The position numbers were made by a program, and so were the translations under genes. Shown one piece after another: positions 1-9,162 of a stretch of DNA of 64,000 nucleotides (position 1 is its first letter; each line of letters begins with the position of its first letter). Origin of the DNA: Dyella_B acidisoli (GTDB lineage: Bacteria > Pseudomonadota > Gammaproteobacteria > Xanthomonadales > Rhodanobacteraceae); the NCBI RefSeq assembly GCF_049532895.1, contig NZ_CP064031.1:2480001-2544000 (forward strand), written 5' to 3'. The notes beneath the pieces are model-generated. The model was not told where the DNA came from. It saw only the letters and a list, made by a program, of their open reading frames with translations, and did no database searches.

Positions 1-2877
1 CTGAAACTCCATCAGCGGCTAGGTCGATTCATCGACCTGGTAACCGTACCGAACCTTATCCTGCAAAAAATCGCAGCGTCGGTCGGGGTGAACCGCATTC
101 CAACGGTCACGGCGTTGCAGCAATACGATGCCTCATCGACCGGCCGCCGTCATTTGACTCGGATTCGCGACTACTGCGGCGTGCGGCCCTACGATGCCAA
201 CGTAACAACCTGGCTGACGACTGTGGCCGAGAAAGCCGCAGAATTGAAGAGCCGACTTCCCGACATCATCAACGTGCTGCTCGAGGAACTTGTTCACCAC
301 CGCTACGACCTACCTTCCTTCGATGCGCTGGATCGCATAGCCGCCACAGCACGCGAGACCGTCCATGAAAGGTACTATCAGAATGTCGAGGGCCAGCTCA
401 CCTCCGAGCTGAAAGAGACGATCGATAGTTTATTGGAAACGCACAACAGCCCGACTACCGGCTGGAACTCATTGAAACGCGAATCGCGTAAACCCACCAA
501 CAAGGAAGTACGGCAATATCTACAGCATGTGGTACGCCTGCGCGAACTCTCAGCGCACATGCCGAAATTGTCGCTTCCCGTACCCAAGTATAAGTACTTC
601 TGTGACTTGGCGGCCAGCTTGGATGCTAGTGAGCTGCGCCAACAAAAGGCGAGCAAGCGCTATACGCTTGCGGTCATCTATATTCGTTCGCGGTATGCAG
701 GCACGCTCGACGATGCGGGCGAAATCTTCGTCAAATTAATGCGCGCGCTTGAGAATAATGCCACAGCGCAATTGATCGAACATCAGCTTGAGCATACGGA
801 GCGGGCCGAGCGCCTAATTCTTCAGCTCAAAGATGTATTGGAAGCCTTCGTCCGTGACGGCTCCATCAAAACGCGCATTGAGGCTATCGAACACTGCCTT
901 ACTGAGCAACCCGACGAGCTTATCACTCAGTGCACTGAGCATCTGGCTTATGCGGGCAAGAACTATCTGCCTTTTCTCTTGCGTCCTTACGCAGTCCAGC
1001 GCCCAATCCTCATGAATTGCCTGGACATCATGAACCTCAAGAGTGCGAGTGACGATAAGGTCATGGAGCACATGATCGAGGCACTGAAGCGCTGTCGCTC
1101 CTCGAAAGGTGTACTTCTGAGTGCGGAGGCGCTGGGCATTGATCTGTCCTGCGACCTTGACTGGTTGAAGCCTCATTGGCGCAAACATGTCCTGGTCCAG
1201 TCAAAGGAGGGCGCAACCTCATTTCAGATCCATCGTAAGTATTTTGAACTCGCTGTCTTTACTCAGCTCAAGGAAGAAATCACGACGGGTGATGTATTCA
1301 TTCCGGGTGGCGAGACCTACGATGATTTTCGTGAGCAGCTCGTCGACGACACGACACTGGACCAGGAACTGGTTGAATTTGTGGAAATATCCGGCCTGCC
1401 GGCCACGGGCAAGGAGTTTGTCCGTATGCTCAAGGCTGAAATGCTTACCGTGAGCGAACGCGTCGACAGAAGTTTTCCAGATAACTCGGAGGCACGCATT
1501 GTCGATGGCATGATCGTACTGAGTAAGCTCAAAAGGACGCCTTTGGCGGATGCTATCAAGCGGCTGGATCTTGAGATCAGCGCCAGAATGGATCCAACGA
1601 CGATCGTGGACGTCCTCGTGGAGGTCACCAAATGGCTTGGCGTTGAGAGACATTTCAAGCGACTAGCTGGCACCGAAGGACGAATCGACGATTTGCTTCG
1701 ACGGGTGGTATTGACGTTGTTTTGTTATGGATGCAACGTTGGCCCAACGGATCTCGCTCGCTGCGTCAAAGATCTTTCTCGCAAACAGGCTGCATGGCTG
1801 AACCTGAAATACGTCAATGAGGAAACGTTGCTGCGAGTAATCAATGATGTGATCAATGCGTACAACCAGCTGGATTTACCCATGTATTGGGGATCTGGCT
1901 TGTCAGCTTCCGGCGATGGTAAGAAATGGACCATGCGCGAAAACACCATTATGAGCGAATATCACCTCCGTTATGGTGGCTATGGCGGTATCGGCTATTA
2001 CATAGTCGCCGATACCTACATCGCGCTGTATTCGCGCTTTATTACGTGCGGCTCCTACGAGGGGCACTACATCCTCGATGCCTGCATGGAAAACACTTCC
2101 GACATCCAGCCCAAGTATTTGCATGGAGACACCCATGCGCAGAACTATGTGGCCTTCGGCCTGGCACCGTTTCTGGGCGCCAAGTTGATGCCGCGTATTC
2201 GCCGCTTCAAGGATCTCCATCTCTATCGACCCTCGCCAGGAAAGCGATACAAACATATCGACGCCCTGTTTGACCGAACCATAAAATGGGCGCTCATTGA
2301 ACGGCATTACCGCGACATCCTGCGCTTCGCAGTCTCCATCAAGCTTGGGCGGATCAGTCCTTCAACGATTCTGCGTCGCTTTAACAATAAGAGTAGGAAA
2401 AACAAGATCCACGACGCCATGCAAGCACTAGGCGCTGCTTACCGTACCATTTATATGTTGGAATACATTGAGGACCCGCAACTGCGAAGAGCCATCAGTG
2501 CGGCAACCAACAAGAGCGAGGCATTCAATCAATTCATCAAATGGGCATTTTTTGCAAACGAAGGCCTGATCGATGAGACAATTCGTCACGAGCAGCAAAA
2601 ACTGATCCGCTATAACCATGTCGTGGCGAACATGATCATGTACCACAACGTTCAGCAGATGCAGCGTGTGCTCGTGGAACTCAGGCAAGAAGGATGGGAT
2701 ATCACACCGGAAATGCTTGAGGCGCTCGGTCCATATCGGACCCAGCACATCAACCGCCTTGGACAGCATGACGTCGATACCGGTCGACCGATAGAGGCGC
2801 TACGAGCGGGTTCTCAGATCTCACTTGCCCGCGCGCTGGGCCACCAGCACCCGCGGCAAGAGGCTGCTCCGGCATAA
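1..2877 (+). CDS. tnpA: Tn3-family transposase (TnpA), 5'-truncated by window edge
   Basis: Cuts and joins transposon ends during replicative Tn3-type transposition. The frame is open from base 1, so the GTG at 88 is not the start; at least 958 codons are visible against about 970-1000 in the family, so only a short N-terminal part lies outside. The C-terminal half has typical Tn3 transposase signatures: the acidic residue in SGDGKKW, the second in YLHGDTHAQN, and a late Glu in FFANEGLID, consistent with the DDE triad of the DDE_Tnp_Tn3 domain. The frame is intact, so the enzyme may be active. No resolvase gene is visible; it would have to lie to the left. The transposon end follows at about 2905-2942. 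Family assignment is firm; subgroup unknown. Confidence 0.93.
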   Translation: MKLHQRLGRFIDLVTVPNLILQKIAASVGVNRIPTVTALQQYDASSTGRRHLTRIRDYCGVRPYDANVTTWLTTVAEKAAELKSRLPDIINVLLEELVHHRYDLPSFDALDRIAATARETVHERYYQNVEGQLTSELKETIDSLLETHNSPTTGWNSLKRESRKPTNKEVRQYLQHVVRLRELSAHMPKLSLPVPKYKYFCDLAASLDASELRQQKASKRYTLAVIYIRSRYAGTLDDAGEIFVKLMRALENNATAQLIEHQLEHTERAERLILQLKDVLEAFVRDGSIKTRIEAIEHCLTEQPDELITQCTEHLAYAGKNYLPFLLRPYAVQRPILMNCLDIMNLKSASDDKVMEHMIEALKRCRSSKGVLLSAEALGIDLSCDLDWLKPHWRKHVLVQSKEGATSFQIHRKYFELAVFTQLKEEITTGDVFIPGGETYDDFREQLVDDTTLDQELVEFVEISGLPATGKEFVRMLKAEMLTVSERVDRSFPDNSEARIVDGMIVLSKLKRTPLADAIKRLDLEISARMDPTTIVDVLVEVTKWLGVERHFKRLAGTEGRIDDLLRRVVLTLFCYGCNVGPTDLARCVKDLSRKQAAWLNLKYVNEETLLRVINDVINAYNQLDLPMYWGSGLSASGDGKKWTMRENTIMSEYHLRYGGYGGIGYYIVADTYIALYSRFITCGSYEGHYILDACMENTSDIQPKYLHGDTHAQNYVAFGLAPFLGAKLMPRIRRFKDLHLYRPSPGKRYKHIDALFDRTIKWALIERHYRDILRFAVSIKLGRISPSTILRRFNNKSRKNKIHDAMQALGAAYRTIYMLEYIEDPQLRRAISAATNKSEAFNQFIKWAFFANEGLIDETIRHEQQKLIRYNHVVANMIMYHNVQQMQRVLVELRQEGWDITPEMLEALGPYRTQHINRLGQHDVDTGRPIEALRAGSQISLARALGHQHPRQEAAPA

Positions 2878-2904
2878 TGAAATTATTTAAAACAATAACT
2901 TAGG

Positions 2905-2942
2905 CGCCAAGTGAGCGTTTTCGGGCAAATCTCGGCCATCCC
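2905..2942 (-). repeat. Probable terminal inverted repeat (right end) of the Tn3-family element
   Basis: Read on the minus strand, this 38-bp stretch starts with GGG and contains CGAAAACGCTCACTT, resembling the CGAAAACTCACGTTAAG inner part of the Tn3 IR. It lies just after the tnpA stop and exactly where the RTX reading frame loses its repeat pattern, as expected for an insertion point. The left IR and the target duplication are outside the window. Confidence 0.6.
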
Positions 2943-3776
2943 TCTATTTGGACTCAGGTGAATATCATCATTATTAGATTTAGCCACATAAATAGTATCG
3001 TTACCCGCACCTGTCCAAACAGTATCGTTACCACCCATGGCGGTATTCGATGCACCAAGCACGATGGTGTCGTTGCCGCCGCCTATGGCCCCACCCTGCG
3101 AATCACCCTCAATGACGTCGTCACCTGAGCCAGCCACGATATAGTCGTTGCCACTACCAACATAAAACGTGTCATTGCCTGCACCTACGCTACCTATAAG
3201 TGCATCTGCCGCACTACCTGAACCATCCAGAGTGTCATCGCCGTCTTGAGCAATCAGCAAACTTGGCATGTAGTTACCCACGCCCAAGTGATAGCCGTTG
3301 CGCTTTGATGCCACCAGATCACTACCTCCACCGCTAGCTGCCACCTGAATATCAAGCGAGTCGACTGTCGCTGTGAAACCAGTAGCCCATGGGTTCAACG
3401 AAGTGTCGGTGATATACCTATTATTTAGTTCAGTGTCAGCCCAATTAAGCTCACCTTCCAGAGCTTGAACAACAGTACCACTAACAGCAGGGGCATATTG
3501 CTGAATCTCTTGACTCGAAAGAGTATCATTAGCTCTGTCAATGGCACTAACAATTTTATTATTTTTACCCCTATGATTCACCCAAGTGTTTTCATAACTG
3601 AAGGCAATAGATCTATTTGTTTGACCGCCTGTTTTTTGCGAAAACTCTGAATAGATCGAGAGGGCTTCGGTATTCGTAACGTTTGATTTCGAAGTGTCAG
3701 TTGGCGCATAGAGACCGAATATTTCACTTTCCGCATACCGCCGTGTGGCTGCAGCCATTGTGTTGCCACCGTTCAT
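2943..3776 (-). pseudogene. RTX calcium-binding repeat protein fragment, disrupted by the Tn3 end
   Basis: The frame encodes about 278 native residues, then about 20 residues read from the transposon end up to a stop at 2883. The C-terminal part has nonapeptide-like Ca-binding repeats (DGDDTLDGSG, GAGNDTFYVG, GSGNDYIVAG, GSGDDVIEGD, GAGNDTIYVA), typical of type-I-secreted RTX proteins; the N-terminal part is not recognised. A functional RTX protein would need a C-terminal secretion signal, which is lost here. The 5' side also looks cut: no Shine-Dalgarno precedes the ATG at 3776 and the adjacent sequence belongs to a DUF417 gene on the other strand. Base composition is more AT-rich than in the flanks. 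A fragment broken at both ends is the most likely reading. Confidence 0.7.
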
Positions 3777-4101
3777 CTTTTGGACGATTCCGGTCTTGGG
3801 GATTCACGGCACATCCATCCTGCTTGGCACCTCCGAGTGGACCTTTGGCTCACTACTGTTACTGGGCTTCTGGAACAAGAAGATGGGTGCGTTGGGCGCC
3901 CTCGGCTCCATCGCCACCTTCATCTCCACCGTGACGATCCTTCCGTTCGTACCCGATGGATGGGATGCCGGCGCCGGTGGTTTTCCCGCGATGGGGATGA
4001 ACGCAGCCTTCCTTTTGAAGGATCTCGTTCTGCTGGTGGTCTCGGTCTACTTGCTCAGGGAAGACGTGATCCGCGCGTTGAACTTGCCGCGCAAGGATTA
4101 A
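3777..4101 (+). pseudogene. DUF417 (YkgB-like) membrane protein, 3' fragment
   Basis: The frame is open from 3745, but resemblance to DUF417/YkgB inner-membrane proteins begins only around PVLGIHGTSILLGTSEW and runs through FWNKKMGALGALGS, GGFPAMGMN and FLLKDLVLLVVSVYLL to the stop. Full-length members have about 180-200 residues; the N-terminal half is missing. The breakpoint lies at about 3770-3780, where the RTX fragment begins on the other strand, so the two broken genes meet head to head. A strong terminator follows. Probably non-functional. Confidence 0.6.
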
Positions 4102-4134
4102 TGCAGCCGAGTCAGTTGCAAGGTCGCACAGAAT

Positions 4135-4162
4135 GGGAGGCCATCAGGCCTCCCTTTTTTTT
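4135..4162 (+). terminator. Rho-independent terminator after the DUF417 fragment
   Basis: Perfect 8-bp stem GGGAGGCC / GGCCTCCC with a 4-nt loop followed by eight T residues, 33 bp after the DUF417 stop. Confidence 0.9.
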
Positions 4163-4196
4163 AACCAACATTGCGGTTGCTCCAGCTGGGTTGTTC

Positions 4197-4598
4197 TCAA
4201 GCATCGTCGACGACCGCCATCGCATCGACTTCGATCAGATAGTCGGGTGATAGGGCTGCTACTCCTACTAGAGTATCGACGGGCTTGTGATCCCCGAACA
4301 GCGTCACCCTGGCCGCTTCGATGATCGGCAAGTGTTCGTCCCGCTTGTAGTCGACGACGTAGATCGTAATTTTCGCTACGTGTTTGGGGGCGGCGCCGGC
4401 GGCTGCGAGAGCTCGGCCGAGGTTGGCGAACACCTGGCGAGCCTGCGTCGCTAAATCGCCTTGGCCAACGAGTTTACCGTGGATGTCTTCGGGCTCCTGG
4501 CCGGCGACGAATATCAGCCTGGTACCCGTCGCGACGACGACTTGAGTGTACGTCTGCGGAGTGGGCAGATCCTTGGGGTTGATGCATTCGAGCGCCAT
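4197..4598 (-). CDS. RidA/YjgF/YER057c/UK114-family protein lacking the catalytic Arg
   Basis: 133 residues, the normal length for this family of small trimeric cytoplasmic proteins. The family fold is visible in LIFVAGQEPED, DLATQARQVFANLGRALAAAGA, HVAKITIYVVD and YLIEVDAMAVV. True RidA enzymes hydrolyse reactive enamine/imine intermediates from PLP enzymes and need an Arg in a P-A-R-S type motif; here the aligned positions read P-V-D-T, so that Arg is replaced by Asp. It therefore probably belongs to a Rid subfamily without imine deaminase activity, and the function is unknown. It is separated by 36 bp from the DUF1801 gene upstream and could be co-transcribed with it. Confidence 0.85.
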   Translation of the reverse strand: MALECINPKDLPTPQTYTQVVVATGTRLIFVAGQEPEDIHGKLVGQGDLATQARQVFANLGRALAAAGAAPKHVAKITIYVVDYKRDEHLPIIEAARVTLFGDHKPVDTLVGVAALSPDYLIEVDAMAVVDDA

Positions 4599-4634
4599 GG
4601 GTTTGCGGCCTTCTGTGCGATTGACAACGACCCG

Positions 4635-5063
4635 TTAGGCGCGTGTCTGTTCGATTCCATATCGTATGGCATCTTCGAGAACATCAACGTCTATATTTTT
4701 TAGTGCGCGGAATTTGATGCAATACCCCGTTACGCTCGCCTGACCGATCTTCTTTCCAAATTTCTCGGCCAAGTATTTTTTGTCTTTTATGCCCATGATG
4801 TAGACGGATATGCCTGTTGTATTTGCGCTCATGCCAATCTGATAGAAATCCTTGTTTTTTCCGTCGGCATACTTAATAGCCTGCACTCCGTAACCTATGT
4901 TCGGATTGGAAACCACCCGGCCGCTTTCGTCTTTTCCATCGAGAAACCACAATTTACAGTCCGGCATGATTCCAAGAATGAGGCCATGAAGCTCTTGGAG
5001 GTCTTTTTGTTTTGCCTCTGGCTGGGCCGCGATATAGTCCTTGATTTGGCTGCGTACGTTCAT
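4635..5063 (-). CDS. DUF1801 (YdhG-like) domain protein
   Basis: Predicted 142-residue cytoplasmic protein. The ATG at 5063 is preferred to the upstream start at 5114 because AGGGA lies 7 nt before it. Features typical of DUF1801 proteins are the early QPEAKQKDLQELHGLILGIMPDCK segment, the central YADGKNKDFYQIGMSA stretch and the C-terminal IKFRALKNIDVDVLEDAIRYGI. The biochemical role of the family is not established. Family assignment is fairly secure, function is not. Confidence 0.75.
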   Translation of the reverse strand: MNVRSQIKDYIAAQPEAKQKDLQELHGLILGIMPDCKLWFLDGKDESGRVVSNPNIGYGVQAIKYADGKNKDFYQIGMSANTTGISVYIMGIKDKKYLAEKFGKKIGQASVTGYCIKFRALKNIDVDVLEDAIRYGIEQTRA

Positions 5064-5251
5064 ATGAAAATCCCTGCCTGGGGTCTGCTTAGCCAATCCT
5101 ACTCCCGATAACACGGGCTAATCGTCCTTCAACAGCGAGCGTCCATTCGACGCCGATATCGCCCAGCAGTTCTTCGAACACACCCACAGCGGCAGCACTA
5201 AGCGTAAGATCGGAGCCCTCGCGCACTTACTACAGTCTTGAGGGAGGTCTT

Positions 5252-5839
5252 ATGCCCCTTCTTCGTTACGCTGTTTCAGCAAGTTTGGTGGTGGTTGCTA
5301 CCATCGCTACCGGCCTTCCCGCCCGTGCCTCGCAGGATGTGCCGAAACCGCAGCAGACACCTAACCTTTCTGGCGTACACGATTTCGACTTTTTCATCGG
5401 CAGTTGGCGCACACACAGCCGACGACTGAAATATCGTCTTGTCGGCAGCCACGACTGGGAGGAATTCGACGGCACGATCCGCTCGTTCAGTCTTATGGGT
5501 GGATTGGCGAATGTCGACGATACCGAGTTTGATACACCGGAAGGCGTCTACCGCGGCGTAGCGCCGCGTGCTTACGATCCGAAGACGGGATTGTGGGCCA
5601 TCTGGTGGATTGATGGTCGCAATCCCCATGGTGCACTCGACCCGCCGGTCAAGGGGCGTTTCGTGCACGGCATCGGTACCTTCTACGCCAGCGATACACT
5701 GCGCGGCAAACCGATCAAGGTGCGCTTCATTTGGTCGCAGATCACTCCCACCACTGCGCACTGGGAGCAGGCCTACTCGGGTGATGGCGGCAGAACTTGG
5801 GAAACCAACTGGATACAGGATGTGCGCCGGGTCAAGTGA
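5252..5839 (+). CDS. Exported protein of unknown function (DUF1579-like)
   Basis: 195 residues with an N-terminal signal peptide (about residues 1-26, hydrophobic VSASLVVVATIATGLPA then ARA). GAGGGAGG lies a few nt before the ATG. The mature part opens with HDFDFFIGSWRTHSRRL, a beginning seen in DUF1579 and related lipocalin-like beta-barrel proteins, followed by many aromatic-rich strands (LWAIWWIDGR, VRFIWSQI, WEQAYSGDGGRTWETNW). This suggests a small periplasmic or secreted beta-barrel. No partner gene is evident. Confidence 0.65.
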   Translation: MPLLRYAVSASLVVVATIATGLPARASQDVPKPQQTPNLSGVHDFDFFIGSWRTHSRRLKYRLVGSHDWEEFDGTIRSFSLMGGLANVDDTEFDTPEGVYRGVAPRAYDPKTGLWAIWWIDGRNPHGALDPPVKGRFVHGIGTFYASDTLRGKPIKVRFIWSQITPTTAHWEQAYSGDGGRTWETNWIQDVRRVK

Positions 5840-6269
5840 ACCCGAGCCTCGAGCCTAAAATCGAAGAGATCAGCAATCTCTTTCTACGCCAGGCTAAATG
5901 TGAAGTTGGGGGGATCAAGGCGGATTAACGCCAAGCAAATCCTGCAGTGCTACGTCCAGCTGATGTGCCGAAACGGGTTGTTCTTCGCCGTCCGCAGAGC
6001 TCATGAATTTCATGCCATTCAGAACGATGCCGAGGCCGCGCCGAAGACATGGCCGAGATGGCTGTTGTGATGGGCCGAACGTACTTCGGTGCGGATCACA
6101 CTATGTTTCCGTGCGCGCGATCCATCGAGAGGATACCCCCGGGCCGCCGGCCACGCGTTCATCGCGCAACTGCGGCGGCGTCAGGGTTGTTATGCGCAGT
6201 TGCCCAACAAAAGATGCCCGCAATAAAACGTGTCAGGGACAATGTGAGCGCCGCGACGGAGCGGAGGGA
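5840..6269. other. Intergenic region with no recognised gene
   Basis: Overlapping ORFs on the plus strand (6003-6464, 6049-6486) run into the aldehyde dehydrogenase gene on the other strand and have no Shine-Dalgarno or protein-like composition. No hairpin or repeat was seen. Confidence 0.5.
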
Positions 6270-7694
6270 TTATCCCGCCGCCATCAGCAAGGTCTTGGGT
6301 TCAAGGTACGCGCTCATGCCCCATCGACCCATCTCGCGGCCGAGCCCGGAATGCTTGAAACCACCGAACGGTGCGCGTGGTTCGTGGGCGAGTGTGTTGA
6401 CGAGTACGCGGCCGGAGTCGATCTGGCGCGCCACGCGCTCGCATCGTTCGAGGCTTTTGCCTAGTACGACGGCGCTGAGGCCGTAGCGCGTATCATTGGC
6501 AATGGCGATGGCGTCGGCCTCGTCGTCGTAGGGAATAATCGTGAGCACGGGGCCGAAGATTTCCTCGCGCGCAATACGCATGCGGTTGTTCGCGCCGGTG
6601 AAGATCGTCGGCTTTACGAACCAGCCGACGCGCAGACCATCGGGCCGGCCCTCGCCGCCGGCGAGCACTTGTGCGCCCTCCTCGATGCCGAGGCGAATGT
6701 AGCTTTGTACGCGCTCCCACTGCTTCGCGCTGACCATCGGGCCGATGTCGGTCGTAGCATCGCGCGGATCGCCGGACTTGACCTGTGCGACGGCCGCCTT
6801 CGCGACCTGCTCGAATTCCGCTAGCCGCTGCCGTGGCACTAGGATACGCGTGCCTGCGATGCAGGCCTGGCCGCTGTTGGCGAATCCCGCCTGCAGCACG
6901 AGCGGCATGATGGCGGCGAAGTCCGCGTCGTCAAGCACCACGGTCGGTGACTTGCCGCCCAGCTCCAGCGTTACGCGCTTCATCGTCTCAGCACCGGCGC
7001 CAACCAGATGCTGGCCGATCGCGGAGGACCCGGTGAATGAGATCTTGGCGATGTCGGGATGGCGCGCGATGGTTTCGCCAACCACGTCGCCACGGCCATT
7101 GACGATGTTGAACACGCCGTTGGGGAGACCCGCTTCGTGCAGCGCCTCGACGACGACCTGCGTCTGCATCGCACTCATTTCGCTGGGCTTGATGACAGCG
7201 GTGCAGCCGGCCGCCAGAGCCGTCGCCAGCTTGCTGCAGATGAAGCCGGCATCGCTGTTCCACGGCGTGATCAGGCCAGCGACGCCGACTGGCGTCAGGA
7301 TCACCCGCGCGTTGCCGACTCGTTCCTCGAACTCGAAGGATCGCAGCGCGTCAATGGCTTGCATGATGACGTCGGCCGGATAGGTCGCCATCCAACGACC
7401 ACGCGCGTGCGGCGCGCCGTATTCGGTGACGACGGCTTCCATCAGCGCATCCTCGCGCGCCGCGATGGCTTTATGCATGCGCTGAAGCGCATCGATGCGC
7501 TCCTCGCGCGTGGTGCGCGACCATGCTGAAAACGCCGCCTTCGCCGCGGCGATTGCGCGCTGCGCGTCCTGCTCGTCGCCCAGCCGAACCTGGCCGATGA
7601 CTTCCTCGGTGCTGGGGTTGTGCAGATCAAACCATTCCTGGCCGTGTGGCACGACGAATTCGCCGTTGATGTAGATGTGTTCGATGCGTTGCAT
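6270..7694 (-). CDS. NAD(P)-dependent aldehyde dehydrogenase
   Basis: 474 residues, full length for the ALDH superfamily; oxidises an aldehyde to the acid with NAD(P)+. Catalytic elements are present: Asn146 in TPWNSD, Lys169 in IKPSE (cofactor), the SFTGSSAIG loop near 219, general base Glu244 in LELGGKSP and nucleophile Cys278 in GQACIAG. GAGG lies about 9 nt before the ATG (AGAGGAAATCGAC). The gene is divergent from the LysR-type regulator at 7841 with a 146-bp shared region, a common layout for substrate-induced catabolic genes. Natural substrate unknown; it resembles the generic aldehyde dehydrogenases of aromatic or terpenoid catabolism rather than the betaine or succinate semialdehyde types. 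Confidence 0.93.
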   Translation of the reverse strand: MQRIEHIYINGEFVVPHGQEWFDLHNPSTEEVIGQVRLGDEQDAQRAIAAAKAAFSAWSRTTREERIDALQRMHKAIAAREDALMEAVVTEYGAPHARGRWMATYPADVIMQAIDALRSFEFEERVGNARVILTPVGVAGLITPWNSDAGFICSKLATALAAGCTAVIKPSEMSAMQTQVVVEALHEAGLPNGVFNIVNGRGDVVGETIARHPDIAKISFTGSSAIGQHLVGAGAETMKRVTLELGGKSPTVVLDDADFAAIMPLVLQAGFANSGQACIAGTRILVPRQRLAEFEQVAKAAVAQVKSGDPRDATTDIGPMVSAKQWERVQSYIRLGIEEGAQVLAGGEGRPDGLRVGWFVKPTIFTGANNRMRIAREEIFGPVLTIIPYDDEADAIAIANDTRYGLSAVVLGKSLERCERVARQIDSGRVLVNTLAHEPRAPFGGFKHSGLGREMGRWGMSAYLEPKTLLMAAG

Positions 7695-7816
7695 GTCGAT
7701 TTCCTCTAGGAAAGTGAGGGTGCCCCGTCAAGCTGGGAGAGCCGGCACTGGGGGCGTTGCACAACGCAGTCTAGGGAGGGATCATTGTTCTGATAATCCG
7801 ATTTATAGTGAATGGC

Positions 7817-7829
7817 ATATTCCGAATAT
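7817..7829. promoter_or_regulatory. 13-bp palindrome in the aldh/lysR divergent promoter, candidate LysR operator
   Basis: ATATTC-C-GAATAT is a perfect inverted repeat in the 7695-7840 intergenic region, 11 bp before the LysR start. An 8-bp direct repeat GATAATCC lies on either side (about 7792 and 7833). LysR-type regulators usually bind AT-rich interrupted dyads in such regions. Binding is inferred. Confidence 0.5.
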
Positions 7830-7840
7830 CAGGATAATCC

Positions 7841-8743
7841 ATGCATCGCACGGGAATGACCGAACTCGAAGTGATCCTTGCCGTCGCGCGTCGCCACAGC
7901 TTTCGCGGCGCGGCGCAGGAGCTGGGCATGTCGACCACGGCGGTGAGTGGCGCCGTGGCCGGGCTGGAGGCGCGCCTCAAGGTGCGCCTGTTCAATCGTT
8001 CGACGCGCAGCGTGGCACTCACCGACGCCGGGCAGCGCTACGTAGAGCGTATCGCCCCGGCGCTCGCCGAAATCCACAGCGCCGGCGAGGAAGCTGGTAG
8101 CGGACCCGACACGCCCAGCGGCACGCTGCGGATCAATGCGCCGCACGGAGCGGCGTCGCTGCTGCTGGAACCACTGTTCGTCCCCTACGCGCAACGCTAC
8201 TCCGACGTGCGCATCGACCTGGTGAGTGAGTCGCGCATGATCGACATCGTGGCCGAAGGCTTCGACGCTGGCATCCGCCTCGCCGAATCAGTGCCGCAGG
8301 ACATGATCGCCGTGCCGCTCTCCCGCGACCTACGCATGTTGGTGGTGGCGACGCCCGAATATCTGGAACGCCACGGCACGCCCAGGCATCCGCGCGACCT
8401 GCTCAAACACCAGAGCATCGGTATGAACATGTCGCACGGTGGCATCTACCGCTGGGAACTGGAGAAGAACGGCCGCAAGCTGCAGATGGACCTGCCAGTG
8501 CGCATGGCACTCAACGAGCTTGCCGCCATCAAGCAGGCGGTGCTGCTTGGACTGGGCATCGGCTTCATTTCCGAATGGTTCATCGCGGAGGAACTGCAAG
8601 CCGGCGCTCTGGTGCCCGTGTTAGTTCCGTGGTGCCTGCCCTTCGGCGGCCTGAGGCTTTACTACCCAGGTCGCCGTTTCGTGCCCGCGCGGCTGCGCGC
8701 GCTGATCGAACTGGTGAAGGAGTTGCGGCTGGCCTCGGGCTAA
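7841..8743 (+). CDS. LysR-family transcriptional regulator
   Basis: 300 residues, standard LTTR length. The N-terminal winged HTH (about residues 5-65) shows RRHSFRGAAQELGMSTTAVS, EARLKVRLFNRSTRSVALTDAG. The effector domain (about 95-295) is a periplasmic-binding-protein fold (GTLRINAPHGAASLLL, LVSESRMIDIVAEGFDAGIRL). It resembles the subgroup that regulates adjacent oxidoreductases. The start could be Met1 or Met6 (MTELE); neither has a strong Shine-Dalgarno. Divergence from the aldehyde dehydrogenase suggests that gene is its target, with an unknown ligand. Confidence 0.93.
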   Translation: MHRTGMTELEVILAVARRHSFRGAAQELGMSTTAVSGAVAGLEARLKVRLFNRSTRSVALTDAGQRYVERIAPALAEIHSAGEEAGSGPDTPSGTLRINAPHGAASLLLEPLFVPYAQRYSDVRIDLVSESRMIDIVAEGFDAGIRLAESVPQDMIAVPLSRDLRMLVVATPEYLERHGTPRHPRDLLKHQSIGMNMSHGGIYRWELEKNGRKLQMDLPVRMALNELAAIKQAVLLGLGIGFISEWFIAEELQAGALVPVLVPWCLPFGGLRLYYPGRRFVPARLRALIELVKELRLASG

Positions 8744-9162
8744 AACAGGTTCCCCATTATTGGCGACAGCACAAAGGAGGACTTGACGTCGAACCAGGGC
8801 AACGCGTACTTGGCAGTCGTCCATGATCACTCGCGCTAATGCTGTGTACTATCCCGGGAATCGCCAGAACGATCGCACTGCCCCATTGCTTCGGGTCGTA
8901 TGCAGCTCTATCCCCTACCCTCGATAACCCCATCTAATCGCTATAAAGGTAGTTTATTGCGGTTACTAGACGAGCCGGGCGATCCGTGGTGCGTCAACTT
9001 AAGTTACCCCGCTCGCGGTTTTACACAAGGTAACCACTGCTAGGTTTCGACTACTGTCTTGGCATCCAACAGGCAGATGGTCGTATCTGACGATGCAGGT
9101 TAAGTCTCAGCACGTGCGACCCACGGATGCTCTAATCGCCCGCCGATTTTTGAGATGCACCG
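8744..9162. other. Intergenic region; contains one copy of a dispersed ~36-bp repeat
   Basis: No ORF with coding character. Bases 8905-8940 are similar to 16499-16535 (shared core TACCCTCGATA and TAATCG). The promoter of the gene at 9163 is presumably here but no clear -35/-10 pair could be chosen. Confidence 0.4.

Noticed and set aside
6745..7383. 212-aa plus-strand ORF opposite the aldehyde dehydrogenase gene
   Set aside because: Shadow ORF in GC-rich coding DNA.
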